A stretch of DNA of 64,000 nt, from positions 25,826 to 89,825 of the forward strand of contig JABWBQ010000022.1 in NCBI GenBank assembly GCA_013360395.1. Reading direction: 5' to 3'. The notes below the pieces were generated by a model. That model made no database searches. It had not been told where the DNA came from and saw only the letters and a list, made by a program, of their open reading frames with translations. Position 1 is the first letter of the stretch. Every line of letters starts with the position of its first letter. The position numbers and the translations under genes are program-made. Origin of the DNA: Flavobacteriales bacterium (GTDB lineage Bacteria; Bacteroidota; Bacteroidia; Flavobacteriales_F; PHOS-HE28). Shown piece by piece: positions 7,499-15,498 of this stretch.

Positions 7499-9910
7499 AT
7501 GTACTGGAGCAAGACCCTTCCGGTCCTCGCCCTCCTGCTATCCTTCCCTGCGGCCAAGGCCCAGGTGGTGCAGGTGGTGGACCGGGACGACCAAAGGCCC
7601 CTCGAAGGGGTCGTCATCACCGGCAGCGACCCGGCCACGGGGCGCATGACCGACGCACGCGGGCGCGCCGCCATCGGCGACCTGCGAGGCGATACCCTCA
7701 CCTTCACCACCCTGGGCTATGCCGAACAGCGGCTTCCCAGGACCGCCCTCACCGCGGCCGATGCCCGTGTGGAGATGCGCGCCCTGCCCTTCACCCTGCG
7801 CGAGGCCGTGGTGAGCGTGAACCGCTGGGAGCAGGCCTCCGAGCGGGTCCCCGACCGCATCACCGTGATGCGGCCCCGCGACGTGGCTTTGTACAACCCC
7901 GGCACCTCGGCCGACATGCTGCAACGCACCGGCGAGGTCTTCATGCAGAAGAGCCAGCTGGGTGGCGGAAGCCCCATGATCCGAGGCTTCGCGGCCAACC
8001 GTCTGCTCATCGTGGTGGACGGGGTGCGCATGAACAATGCCATCTACCGCTCGGGCAACCTGCAGAACATCATCAGCACCGACGCCAACGCCATCGAACG
8101 CGCCGAAGTGGTCCACGGCCCCGGCGCGATGACCTACGGCAGCGATGCCATCGGCGGTGTCATGGACTTCCACATGCTCCGCCCCCGCTTCAGCCAGGAC
8201 AGCAGCCTGCTGCTGCGCGGTGGGGCGATGGCGCGCTACGGCAGTGCCGCCAACGAGTTCGGCGGCAACGTGAACATCGGCCTCGGCGGCCGGCGCGTGG
8301 CCTTCGTGGGCAGCTCCTCCTTCAACCGGTTCGGCGACCTGCGCACGGGCTCGGTGGGTCCTTCGGACTACCAGCGACCTTGGTACACGGAGACCATCAA
8401 CGGCGTGGATTCCATGGTCACCAACGATGATCCGGACCTGCAGGTCGGCAGCGGCTACGACAACATCAACCTGTTCGGCAAGATCGCCTTCAGGCCGGTG
8501 GATGCCTTGGAGATCGGCCTCAACGTTCACCACAGCACCACCTCCGACGTGCCGCGCTACGACCGCCTCACCGAATTGCGGAGCGGGAAGCCGCGCGCTG
8601 CCGTGTGGTTCTATGGACCGCAACGCTGGACCATGGGCGCGCTCACCGTGAAACACACCGCCCGGAAAGGCCCATGGAACACCGCAAGGCTCAGTGTGGC
8701 CTACCAGGATTACGAGGAGAGCCGCAATGACCGCCGGTTCGGCAAGACGAGCCTGCGCACGCAGGCCGAGCATGTGACCGGCGTGTACATCAACCTCGAC
8801 ATGGAACGTGAACTGAAAGGCCGCGGGCAGCTGTTCTACGGCGCGGAGTTCGTCACCAACGCGGTGGGCTCCACCGGCAGGACCGTGGACCAGGAGTCCG
8901 GTGAAGAGGAGGTGATCGCCCCACGCTATCCGGACGGTTCGTCCTGGAGCACCGGTTCGGTGTACGCCGGGACGATGTACGACCTGGCGGAGCGATTCAC
9001 CCTTTCGGCCGGACTGCGTTTCAACTGGAGCGCGCTGGACTGCCGCTTCGACACCAGCCTGTTCCCCTATCCGGCCACCGGGACCGAACTGAGCAACACG
9101 GCGCTCACCGGCAACCTGGGCCTGGCCTATCGCCCGGGCACGGACTGGAAGATCGCGCTCGACCTGAGCACCGGCTTCCGCGCACCGAACATCGACGACA
9201 TCGGCAAGGTGTTCGACAGCGAGCCGGGCGCTGTGATCGTGCCCAACCCCGATCTGGCACCGGAGTACGCGTACAGCGCCGAACTGGGCGTGGAGAAGGT
9301 GGTTTCCGACCGGGTGCGGGTGCGCGGCAGCGGGTACTACGTGCTGCTGGACAACGCCATGGTACGCCGGCCCTTCACGCTCAACGGCCAGGACAGCACC
9401 CTCTACGACGGGGAGCTCAGCCGCGTGGACGCCATCCAGAACGCCGCGCAGGCCACCGTCATCGGCTGCATGCTATCGGTGGAGGCCAGGGTGTGGTCCG
9501 GCCTGGGCATCGACCTGCGGCTGAACTGGCAGGACGGGGTGGAGCAGGACGACGACAACACCACCGATGTGCCCCTGCGCCATTCGCCACCGCCCTTCGG
9601 CAGCGCGGGCATCTCGTGGCAGCAGGGCCGGGTGCGTGCCCGGTTCTTCGCCGACATCAGCGACGGCTTCAGCTACCAGGACCTGCCGCCCAGTGAGCAG
9701 GGCAAGACCATCTACGCCCTGGACGCCAACGGCGACCCCTACGCACCGTCGTGGTACACCCTGAACATCAACGGCAGTTATCAGCTGAACAAGGTGCTGC
9801 TGATCAGTGCCGGAGTGGAGAACATCACCGACCAACGTTATCGCCCGTATTCCTCCGGCATCTCGGCGCCGGGCCGGAACTTCACGTTGGGGCTGCGCGC
9901 TTCGTTCTGA
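7499..9910 (+). CDS. TonB-dependent outer-membrane receptor, heme/hemoglobin-receptor type
   Basis: Outer-membrane beta-barrel that imports a ligand using TonB energy. The 803-aa protein has a signal peptide (cleaved after AKAQ), a carboxypeptidase-like regulatory domain (~23-100), a plug domain (~105-215) with GGGSPMIRGF and RMNNAIYRSG motifs typical of hemoglobin/heme receptors, a 22-strand-type barrel, and a terminal aromatic residue (ASF). The heme-receptor boxes FRAP (~560) and NPDL (~582) are present. No histidine lies between them, where heme receptors such as HemR have a ligand, so substrate is uncertain. The ATG at 7499 directly precedes the signal peptide; the frame is open further upstream. 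Confidence 0.88.
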   Translation: MYWSKTLPVLALLLSFPAAKAQVVQVVDRDDQRPLEGVVITGSDPATGRMTDARGRAAIGDLRGDTLTFTTLGYAEQRLPRTALTAADARVEMRALPFTLREAVVSVNRWEQASERVPDRITVMRPRDVALYNPGTSADMLQRTGEVFMQKSQLGGGSPMIRGFAANRLLIVVDGVRMNNAIYRSGNLQNIISTDANAIERAEVVHGPGAMTYGSDAIGGVMDFHMLRPRFSQDSSLLLRGGAMARYGSAANEFGGNVNIGLGGRRVAFVGSSSFNRFGDLRTGSVGPSDYQRPWYTETINGVDSMVTNDDPDLQVGSGYDNINLFGKIAFRPVDALEIGLNVHHSTTSDVPRYDRLTELRSGKPRAAVWFYGPQRWTMGALTVKHTARKGPWNTARLSVAYQDYEESRNDRRFGKTSLRTQAEHVTGVYINLDMERELKGRGQLFYGAEFVTNAVGSTGRTVDQESGEEEVIAPRYPDGSSWSTGSVYAGTMYDLAERFTLSAGLRFNWSALDCRFDTSLFPYPATGTELSNTALTGNLGLAYRPGTDWKIALDLSTGFRAPNIDDIGKVFDSEPGAVIVPNPDLAPEYAYSAELGVEKVVSDRVRVRGSGYYVLLDNAMVRRPFTLNGQDSTLYDGELSRVDAIQNAAQATVIGCMLSVEARVWSGLGIDLRLNWQDGVEQDDDNTTDVPLRHSPPPFGSAGISWQQGRVRARFFADISDGFSYQDLPPSEQGKTIYALDANGDPYAPSWYTLNINGSYQLNKVLLISAGVENITDQRYRPYSSGISAPGRNFTLGLRASF

Positions 9911-9949
9911 CGAACGTACGGAGCGCAATGGCTGGCCCGGGTGTGCACG

Positions 9950-11116
9950 TCACATCCGGGCCAGTGCGTTCTCCAGGTCGGCGATCAGCACAGCGGGGTC
10001 CTCCAGGCCGATGTACAGGCGCACCAGGGTGAAGGGCAGTTCGGTGTAGTACCCGCTGGGGCCCTTGAGCGCGCACACCGGCCATTGCAGGCTTTCGTGG
10101 CCGCCCCAGCTCACGGCGATGAGGAAGCGGCGCAGGTGGTCGCAGAAGCGCTCCACGGCGGCCTCGTCAGGGGCGTCCAGGTCAATGGTCATGAGCCCGG
10201 CGCAGCGGCGCATCTGTCGGCGGGCCAGCGCATGCTGGGGGTGGCTCTCCAGCCCCGGCCAGTGCACCTTGCGCACCCTGGGGTGGGCCTCCAGGAATCG
10301 CGCCACCCGTTCGGCGGAATCGGCACTGCGGCCCACGCGCAGTTCCAACGTGCGCAGGCCACGCATCAGCAGCCAGGCATCGTGCGGGCCGGGCACCGCG
10401 CCCAGGGTCATGAACTCGCGCGCCATCACCTGCCGCATGTGCGCCGCGCTGCCCGCCAGCACCCCGCACACCACGTCGCTGTGACCGTTGAGGTACTTGG
10501 TGCCCGAATGCGCCACCAGATCGATGCCCAGGTCGATGGGGTTCTGGAACAGCGGGCTGCTGTAGCTGTTGTCGCAGAGGGTGACGATCCCCTTCGCCCG
10601 GGCGATCGCCGCCACCGCGGCCAGGTCCTGCAGCTCGAAGGTGAGCGAGTTGGGGCTCTCGGTGATGAACATCCGGGTGTTGGGCCGGCTGGCACGCCGG
10701 TAGTTCTCCGCGTCGGTGCCGTCCACGAAGGTGGTCTCCACGCCGAAACGCACCAGCAGCTCGCCCAGCAGTTTGCGGGTCCAGCTGTACGGTTTGTGCA
10801 CGCACACCACGTGGTCTCCCGCCCCGGTGAAGGCGACCACGGCCGCCGCGATCGCCGCGCTGCCGCTGCTGAAGAGCAGGGCGTCCTCGGCATGCTCCAG
10901 GGCGGCGAGCTTGCGGCGCACCATGGCCACCGTGGGGTTGTGGCCGCGCGTGTACAACGGCCGGTCGAACTCCTGCTGCACCACGGCGCGCATGGCGGCC
11001 ACGGTGGGGTAGGCGAAATTGCCGCTCTGCACCACGGGCGGCACCACGGCATTGAACCCGGCGGCACGGTCCTCGCCCAGGTGGTTCAGGATGTGGGAAA
11101 GGTCGTCGGGGTCCAT
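9950..11116 (-). CDS. PLP-dependent trans-sulfuration enzyme (cystathionine synthase/lyase family)
   Basis: Cys/Met metabolism PLP enzyme that makes or splits cystathionine-type thioethers. The 388-aa protein shows the phosphate-binding YTRGHNPT motif, the FSSGSAAI segment, and the PLP lysine in HSGTKYLNGHSDV. Whether it is a gamma-synthase, beta-lyase or gamma-lyase cannot be settled from motifs. The ATG at 11116 (MDPDD) is preferred over the upstream in-frame start at 11182, which would add a non-conserved extension. It is convergent with the TonB receptor (39 nt apart). Confidence 0.88.
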   Translation of the reverse strand: MDPDDLSHILNHLGEDRAAGFNAVVPPVVQSGNFAYPTVAAMRAVVQQEFDRPLYTRGHNPTVAMVRRKLAALEHAEDALLFSSGSAAIAAAVVAFTGAGDHVVCVHKPYSWTRKLLGELLVRFGVETTFVDGTDAENYRRASRPNTRMFITESPNSLTFELQDLAAVAAIARAKGIVTLCDNSYSSPLFQNPIDLGIDLVAHSGTKYLNGHSDVVCGVLAGSAAHMRQVMAREFMTLGAVPGPHDAWLLMRGLRTLELRVGRSADSAERVARFLEAHPRVRKVHWPGLESHPQHALARRQMRRCAGLMTIDLDAPDEAAVERFCDHLRRFLIAVSWGGHESLQWPVCALKGPSGYYTELPFTLVRLYIGLEDPAVLIADLENALARM

Positions 11117-11470
11117 GGACGGGGTGATCGGTGCGGAAGTTATCGCGATCCCGACCGTTGGTCGTACCTCCCCCGAACGCACCGGTGCCGCGCGCGAACC
11201 ACCCGGGATGGCCGGACGTGATGGCGTTGTTCATGGCCGCTGGATGCGGACCCGGGGTCGACCCGGACGGATGACCGCTCCCGGCATGAAGGCGCGCACG
11301 CCCACAGGGCACCGGCCGACCGGAGCACCCACCGTTCCGCAGTCCACCTGACCACACACGGCGTCCACCGTCGATCGGAGGTGGCGCTGGCCGGCTATGC
11401 GCGCGCCCCTGGTCGTAACGGGTCCGCATCATGGGCGGCAAGTGTGCTGCCGAACGTAGGTGACGGAGAC
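11117..11470. other. Intergenic stretch without a recognisable gene
   Basis: The 354 bases between two reverse-strand genes contain only overlapping shadow frames rich in Arg, Pro and Thr. I see no RNA gene, hairpin or repeat that I can support. Confidence 0.5.
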
Positions 11471-12646
11471 CTACCGCAGCGCCCGTTCCAGATGCCCCCA
11501 CAGCGTGCCGAGTGAACACACCCGGATGCCCTTGCCGTACGGAAAGTCGTCGGAGGTGGGTGTAACGATCAGTTGCACGGGAGCCTTCACCGCCTCGAAC
11601 GCCAGTTGGTTGCCCTTGCTCAGCGAGGGCGAGTTGGTGGTCTTGATCTCCAGGGCGACGACCGGTCGCAGCGACCGGGTGATCAACAGGTCGAGCTCCG
11701 AACCGTCGTGCGTGCGGAAATAGTGGAGCTCAGCGCGGCCCTTCAACCAGGCCCGCACTTGCTGGATCACGAAGCCCTCCCACGAATTGCCCGCCACGAT
11801 CCCCGACCGCAGCGAGGCCAGGTCGTTGATGCGAAGCTGGCTGTGCAGGAGGCCGGTATCGGCGAAATACACCTTGGGGGCCGTGGTGAGCCTCTTGCGC
11901 AGGTTCATGTGGTAGCTGGGCAATACGTTGATGAGCATCGCCTGCTCGAACCACGAGAGGTAGCGCTTCACCGTTGGCCCGGTCATGCCGATGGACTTGG
12001 CGATCATGCTCATGTTGAGCGGTGCACCATGCACGGTGGCGAGCATGGCCAGCATCGCCCGTGTGTCCTTGGGATCCGCGTTCAACCCCAGCACACGCAT
12101 CTCCCGTTCGGTGAAGTCCCGCAGGTAGTCCTGCGTCCAGGTCGCCGCGCTCGCATCGCTCTGGGCCAGAAAGGCGCGCGGGAACCCACCGCGCAACCAC
12201 AACTTATCCCGGTCGCGCTGCGCCACTTCGTGCAGACAGAACGGGTACAGATCCAGGTAGGCGATACGCCCGGCCAGTGATTCGGCGCTGCTTCTCACGA
12301 TCTCCGGAGAGGAGGACCCCAGCAACAGGAACCTGCCGGCACGGCGGTCCCGATCGATCAGCGAACGCAACAGCGGGAACAGGTCCGGCTTGCGCTGCAC
12401 CTCGTCGATCACCACCAGCTTCTTCCGATGCTCGTGAAGAAAAGCCTCCGCATCGCGCAGGCGCTCCAACGCGGCCGGGCTCTCCAGGTCCAGGTACAGC
12501 ACCTCTCGTTGCGCGGCTTTGGCCAATTGCTTGGAGAAGGCCGTCTTCCCCACTTGCCGCGCGCCGAGGATGCCAACAGCGGGCGCACGCTTCACAGCAG
12601 CGAGCGCATCAGCTTGCAGATAGCGCGTTCGTAGTCGGGTGGGCAT
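11471..12646 (-). CDS. AAA ATPase with DUF4143 domain
   Basis: P-loop ATPase of the family with an N-terminal AAA domain and a C-terminal DUF4143 nuclease-like fold. The 391-aa protein has Walker A GARQVGKT near residue 27, Walker B LVVIDEVQ, the GSSS sensor region, and a C-terminal ELDLLI...VALEIK motif resembling the PD-(D/E)XK core. Members are scattered, horizontally moving genes of unclear role. The ATG at 12646 fits the family's usual N-terminus; a GTG at 12703 is in frame. A palindrome lies 13 nt upstream and a truncated second copy lies just beyond it. Confidence 0.85.
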   Translation of the reverse strand: MPTRLRTRYLQADALAAVKRAPAVGILGARQVGKTAFSKQLAKAAQREVLYLDLESPAALERLRDAEAFLHEHRKKLVVIDEVQRKPDLFPLLRSLIDRDRRAGRFLLLGSSSPEIVRSSAESLAGRIAYLDLYPFCLHEVAQRDRDKLWLRGGFPRAFLAQSDASAATWTQDYLRDFTEREMRVLGLNADPKDTRAMLAMLATVHGAPLNMSMIAKSIGMTGPTVKRYLSWFEQAMLINVLPSYHMNLRKRLTTAPKVYFADTGLLHSQLRINDLASLRSGIVAGNSWEGFVIQQVRAWLKGRAELHYFRTHDGSELDLLITRSLRPVVALEIKTTNSPSLSKGNQLAFEAVKAPVQLIVTPTSDDFPYGKGIRVCSLGTLWGHLERALR

Positions 12647-12658
12647 GACCGCAAATCT

Positions 12659-12671
12659 AATATCAGATATT
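12659..12671. promoter_or_regulatory. Palindrome AATATC-A-GATATT upstream of the DUF4143 ATPase
   Basis: Perfect 6-bp inverted repeat around one central base, 13 nt upstream of the ATPase start. It lies in a block of about 35 bp that recurs, with a few changes, in front of the truncated copy at 12856 (the second copy's palindrome is imperfect). This suggests an operator, possibly autoregulatory. Confidence 0.4.
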
Positions 12672-12712
12672 ACATCTGCGGTCTTAAATCGTGCACCGAC
12701 CACACGTTCCGA

Positions 12713-12856
12713 TCACGGGAAAATGTGATGTGCCTGCTCCGCCAAGGTGGTCTTGCCCACCTGGCGCGGACCCAAAACGGCAACGGCGGGCCGCTCCGCC
12801 AGCCGTTCCGGGACAACGGGAGGCAGGCTTCTGGCTATCAGCGCATTAGCTGGCAT
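12713..12856 (-). pseudogene. Truncated N-terminal remnant of a second DUF4143-type ATPase
   Basis: A 47-codon reverse frame starting with ATG at 12856 encodes a short leader, then VAVLGPRQVGKTTLAEQA, a Walker A region closely resembling that of the neighbouring ATPase, and ends at a TGA just before the intact gene's upstream region. Everything after the P-loop is missing. The DNA around its start (CATGACCGCAAATC followed by an AATATC-type box) resembles that of the intact copy, so this looks like a tandem duplication that lost most of one member. Confidence 0.7.
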
Positions 12857-13093
12857 GACCGCAAATCAAATATCGGATGTTACAACTGCGGTAAGGAGCG
12901 ATCCGCCCTTGGCCAGCGCGACTTTCCGGTGCGGGAGACCTCGGCCACGGGATAGCCGTTCGGCCGTACCGAACGCGAGGCCCATGCGGTACCGGTCACG
13001 CAGGTCATGGCACAGATCCGCGCCAAGCGACGGACACGCCATACCGCTCGCGCCAACAAAAGCGGATCCTCGTGCAACCCGGGCGACCGGCCT

Positions 13094-13123
13094 GATAACC
13101 CGAGCCGCGTTCCGGGTATGAAC
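13094..13123 (+). promoter_or_regulatory. Two-box promoter GATAACC-N17-ATGAAC, copy 1 (secreted protein/LytTR unit)
   Basis: GATAACC at 13094-13100 and ATGAAC at 13118-13123, exactly 17 bp apart, 17 nt before the ATG at 13141. The same pair with the same spacing occurs five more times up to 17966. Confidence 0.7.
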
Positions 13124-13140
13124 CACCAAACCACGAGATC

Positions 13141-13536
13141 ATGAAAACGCTGCTGCTCCCCCTCTGCCTGACCGTCGCCACCAACTTGGCTGCGCAGGAC
13201 AAAGCCCCGCTCACGCTCTGGACCGATGCCGGTGCGCACGGGCATTGCCAACGGATCCAAGGGACCGGCATCACCGACCGGCTGCGGCCCCTGATGCACG
13301 CGCAAGTGAGTGCGTTGGAGGTGGGCGAAGGATACCGCGTCACGCTCTTCAACGGCGAGGATGGCGAAGGTCCGGAGCGGATCACGGTGCAAGGTCCCCG
13401 GCGTGTGGACGACCTGAAAACACTGCTTCGGTTGCACGGGACCGGCAACTGGGACAATGCGATCGGCTCCATCCTCATCCAAGCTGCGGAGCCTGCCGCA
13501 CCCGCCGCACTGGATGTGCTCGCCGGAACGAACTGA
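13141..13536 (+). CDS. Small secreted protein, possibly beta/gamma-crystallin-like
   Basis: 131 aa with a clear signal peptide (MKTLLLPLCLTVATNLAAQ). The mature part has a pattern resembling a crystallin-type Greek-key motif: VTLFNGEDGEG, a Leu-rich middle, then GNWDNAIGSILIQ, echoing the terminal W...SSI strand. This is a visual resemblance only. It is the first gene after the first two-box promoter and lies 9 nt before the LytTR gene, so the two are probably co-transcribed. Confidence 0.65.
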   Translation: MKTLLLPLCLTVATNLAAQDKAPLTLWTDAGAHGHCQRIQGTGITDRLRPLMHAQVSALEVGEGYRVTLFNGEDGEGPERITVQGPRRVDDLKTLLRLHGTGNWDNAIGSILIQAAEPAAPAALDVLAGTN

Positions 13537-13545
13537 AACACAGCC

Positions 13546-13911
13546 ATGATGGTACTTCGAGCACCGCTGGTCCTCCGGACCGCCCATGGGCCGCAGCTGT
13601 TCGATGCGCGCACCTTGTTGCGCTTCGATGCGGAGGACAAGTATGCCCGGGCCACCACCACCGACGGCAGGCGCATCGTGGTACTCCATCCCCTCAGCGA
13701 CCTGGAAGAACGGCTGTGCTGTGGCGAACGTATCGGCGACTTACTCTTCGCACGCACCCACCGCAGCTGCATCGTGGCCCTGCACCACGTGAGCGGCATG
13801 GACAAGCTGCGCAACCTGGTGTTCGACGAACATCCTGCCGCACCGCTCAGCAAGCGCGCATGGCAGGAATTGGCGGACCTGCTCGGCTCCCTGCGTCATC
13901 GGCGTCCTTGA
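13546..13911 (+). CDS. Stand-alone LytTR-type DNA-binding domain protein
   Basis: The 121-aa protein fits the LytTR domain over most of its length: a basic N-terminal strand, FDAEDKYARATTTDGR (the usual E-D-Y/K-V-x-V-x-T-x-DG region), LSDLEERL, then FARTHRSCIVALHHV, matching the hallmark F-x-R-x-HRSyiVNl, and a final S-x-x segment. LytTR domains bind direct-repeat DNA sites. There is no receiver or membrane domain, so any signal must come otherwise. It follows the secreted-protein gene in the same unit and precedes the acyltransferase array, so it is a candidate regulator of that array. Confidence 0.78.
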   Translation: MMVLRAPLVLRTAHGPQLFDARTLLRFDAEDKYARATTTDGRRIVVLHPLSDLEERLCCGERIGDLLFARTHRSCIVALHHVSGMDKLRNLVFDEHPAAPLSKRAWQELADLLGSLRHRRP

Positions 13912-14034
13912 CCGACCGTTCGCGCCGACTCCAAGTGCATTCACGCCGACCTGCGTCCATTCAGCGGGATCGCGCTCGCAGCGCTGGGAACGTGCATTTC
14001 CCCAAGGTAAAATTGAAATGCTCTTGAGCGGATC

Positions 14035-14064
14035 GATAACCCGGTAGCTGGTCGCGGAATGAAC
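14035..14064 (+). promoter_or_regulatory. Two-box promoter GATAACC-N17-ATGAAC, copy 2 (acyltransferase A)
   Basis: GATAACC 14035-14041, ATGAAC 14059-14064, 17 bp apart; 20 nt before the ATG at 14085. The DNA from box 2 to the start codon is identical to that of copy 5. It also spells a 9-codon frame (MNEQKHPKP) whose TGA overlaps the gene's ATG. Confidence 0.75.
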
Positions 14065-14084
14065 GAGCAGAAACACCCCAAGCC

Positions 14085-14768
14085 ATGATCATCCTCACCC
14101 GCATCTCCGAGTCCGACAAGCTGGAGGAATACTACCGGTTCCGCTACCGCATCTACAGCGAAAGCCGTTTGAAGGGCGTTTTTACCAACGAGGAGGGTCT
14201 GGATAAGGACGTGTTCGATAACCGCGCCTACCACTACGGCTGGTACGTGGACGGGGTGCTGGTGGGCTGTGTGCGCTTCATCGAGGCGGATGACAGCGCG
14301 ACGCCGATCCCGATGTTGAACTACATGCCGTGTGAAGTGGCCGATGCGGTGCGCGGCTATATCGCTGAACGCCGTGCGCAGGGGCAACCCATGCTGGAGG
14401 CCAGCCGCTTTTGCCTGGCGCCGGAACACCGGGGCCTCCGCACCGCGCGGGAGTTCGTGCTGGCCATGGTGCGCACCATGCAGCCCCTGGGCTACGAACA
14501 CGGCCTGTTCGATTGCGACGACGCGCACGCGCCGTTCTACCGTCACTGCGGATTTGAGCCGTTGGCAGGGGCGGTGCGCTTTGGTATTTCGAACATGCAC
14601 AGAACCTGTACCTGCCTTACCTACAACTACGACCACATCGCCCGCAAGCAGGGCTGGGGCAAACCTGCACGGGGGCATAAGCGGCCTTGTTCGGTCCGCA
14701 GAGCCGCTGAATATGGACGGCTGCGAAAAGTGAATAGGATGATAACCGTACCAGGGACACAGGAATGA
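14085..14768 (+). CDS. LuxI/FeeM-like GNAT N-acyltransferase, copy A
   Basis: Member A (227 aa) of a five-gene tandem family. It has the residue pattern of autoinducer synthases and N-acyl amino acid synthases: RFRYRIY (R20/R22), the acidic triad D40-x-D42-x-x-D45, GCVRFI (R64) and E105-A-S-R108. In LuxI these correspond to R24, E43/D45/D48, R69 and E97/R100. Such enzymes move a fatty acyl chain from acyl-ACP (or acyl-CoA) to an amino group; the acceptor here is unknown. The LuxI tryptophan after the first Arg block is absent, as in FeeM-like proteins. The last ~20 residues run through the next promoter copy, and its TGA overlaps that copy's ATGAA box. The second half is nearly identical to copy E. 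Confidence 0.8.
   Translation: MIILTRISESDKLEEYYRFRYRIYSESRLKGVFTNEEGLDKDVFDNRAYHYGWYVDGVLVGCVRFIEADDSATPIPMLNYMPCEVADAVRGYIAERRAQGQPMLEASRFCLAPEHRGLRTAREFVLAMVRTMQPLGYEHGLFDCDDAHAPFYRHCGFEPLAGAVRFGISNMHRTCTCLTYNYDHIARKQGWGKPARGHKRPCSVRRAAEYGRLRKVNRMITVPGTQE
14340..14707 (+). repeat. Long direct repeat, member 1 (3' part of copy A)
   Basis: 368 bp aligned without gaps to 17552-17919 in copy E, with only scattered differences. This indicates recent duplication or gene conversion between the outermost members of the array. Confidence 0.85.
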
Positions 14769-14770
14769 AA
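14741..14770 (+). promoter_or_regulatory. Two-box promoter GATAACC-N17-ATGAAA, copy 3 (acyltransferase B)
   Basis: GATAACC 14741-14747, ATGAAA 14765-14770, 17 bp apart; 21 nt before the ATG at 14792. Box 2 overlaps the stop codon of copy A. Confidence 0.7.
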
Positions 14771-14791
14771 GATGTGGGATCACCCCAAGCC

Positions 14792-15393
14792 ATGATCACC
14801 CTCACCCGCATCACCGAGCCGGACAAGCTGGAGGAATACTACCGGTTCCGATACCGGATATACAGCGAGAGCCGATTGAAGGGCGTCATCACGGGCGAGG
14901 AAGGCCAGTACAAGGACGCGTTCGATGACCGCGCCTACCACTACGGCTGGTACGTGGATGGGTGCTGGTGGGCTGTGTGCGCTTCATCGCGGCGGATGAC
15001 AACGCGACGCCGATCCCGATGCTGAACTACTTTGATGACGTATGCGCTGAAGCTGTTCGCCAGCATATTGCGGATCGGCATGTGGCAGGGCAGCGGATGA
15101 TCGAAGCCAGCCGCTTTTGCATGGCGCCCGAGCATCGCGGTCTCCGCACCGCGTGGGAGTTCGCCCTCGCCATGACCGAAACACTGTTCTCGCTCGGTGT
15201 GGAACATGGGCTCTTCGGATGCTTCACCGCTCATGCGGCCTTTTACAAACTCTTGGAATTCCGACCCCTCAACAGCGCTGGAGACCTGCACTATCCGGGT
15301 GCGGCATGCAGCTGCATGACATACGCCTACAAAGAGGTGTTGGCCGCAACGAACCGCCTGGGCACCACGCGGGGCATTCGCCAGCGCAACTAG
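14792..15393 (+). pseudogene. LuxI/FeeM-like N-acyltransferase, copy B (frameshifted)
   Basis: Starts like its siblings (MITLTRITEPDKLEEYYRF) at 14792, but the frame breaks near 14960. Copies A and E have four Gs (GGGGTGCTGG) there and this copy has three, so the first frame ends at 15025. The rest continues in another frame to 15393, from LVGCVRFIAAD through EASRFCMAP to a diverged C-terminus. Joined, the protein would be ~200 aa with most family residues, but the first acid of the triad is replaced (QYKDAFD). It could be a true pseudogene, a slippage-controlled gene, or a base-calling error. Confidence 0.75.
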
Positions 15394-15447
15394 CTGAGCG
15401 AGGCGGCGTGAAGGGTGACGATACCGGAACGATGGATGTATCCGGAT

Positions 15448-15477
15448 GATAACCGGTCCGGGGGCGTTGGAATGAAC
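15448..15477 (+). promoter_or_regulatory. Two-box promoter GATAACC-N17-ATGAAC, copy 4 (acyltransferase C)
   Basis: GATAACC 15448-15454, ATGAAC 15472-15477, 17 bp apart; 21 nt before the ATG at 15499. Confidence 0.72.
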
Positions 15478-15498
15478 GAGCAGAAACACACCAACGCC

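Noticed and set aside
12725..13121. Short forward frames before the secreted-protein gene
   Set aside because: They overlap the reverse ATPase remnant and the promoter, and resemble nothing.
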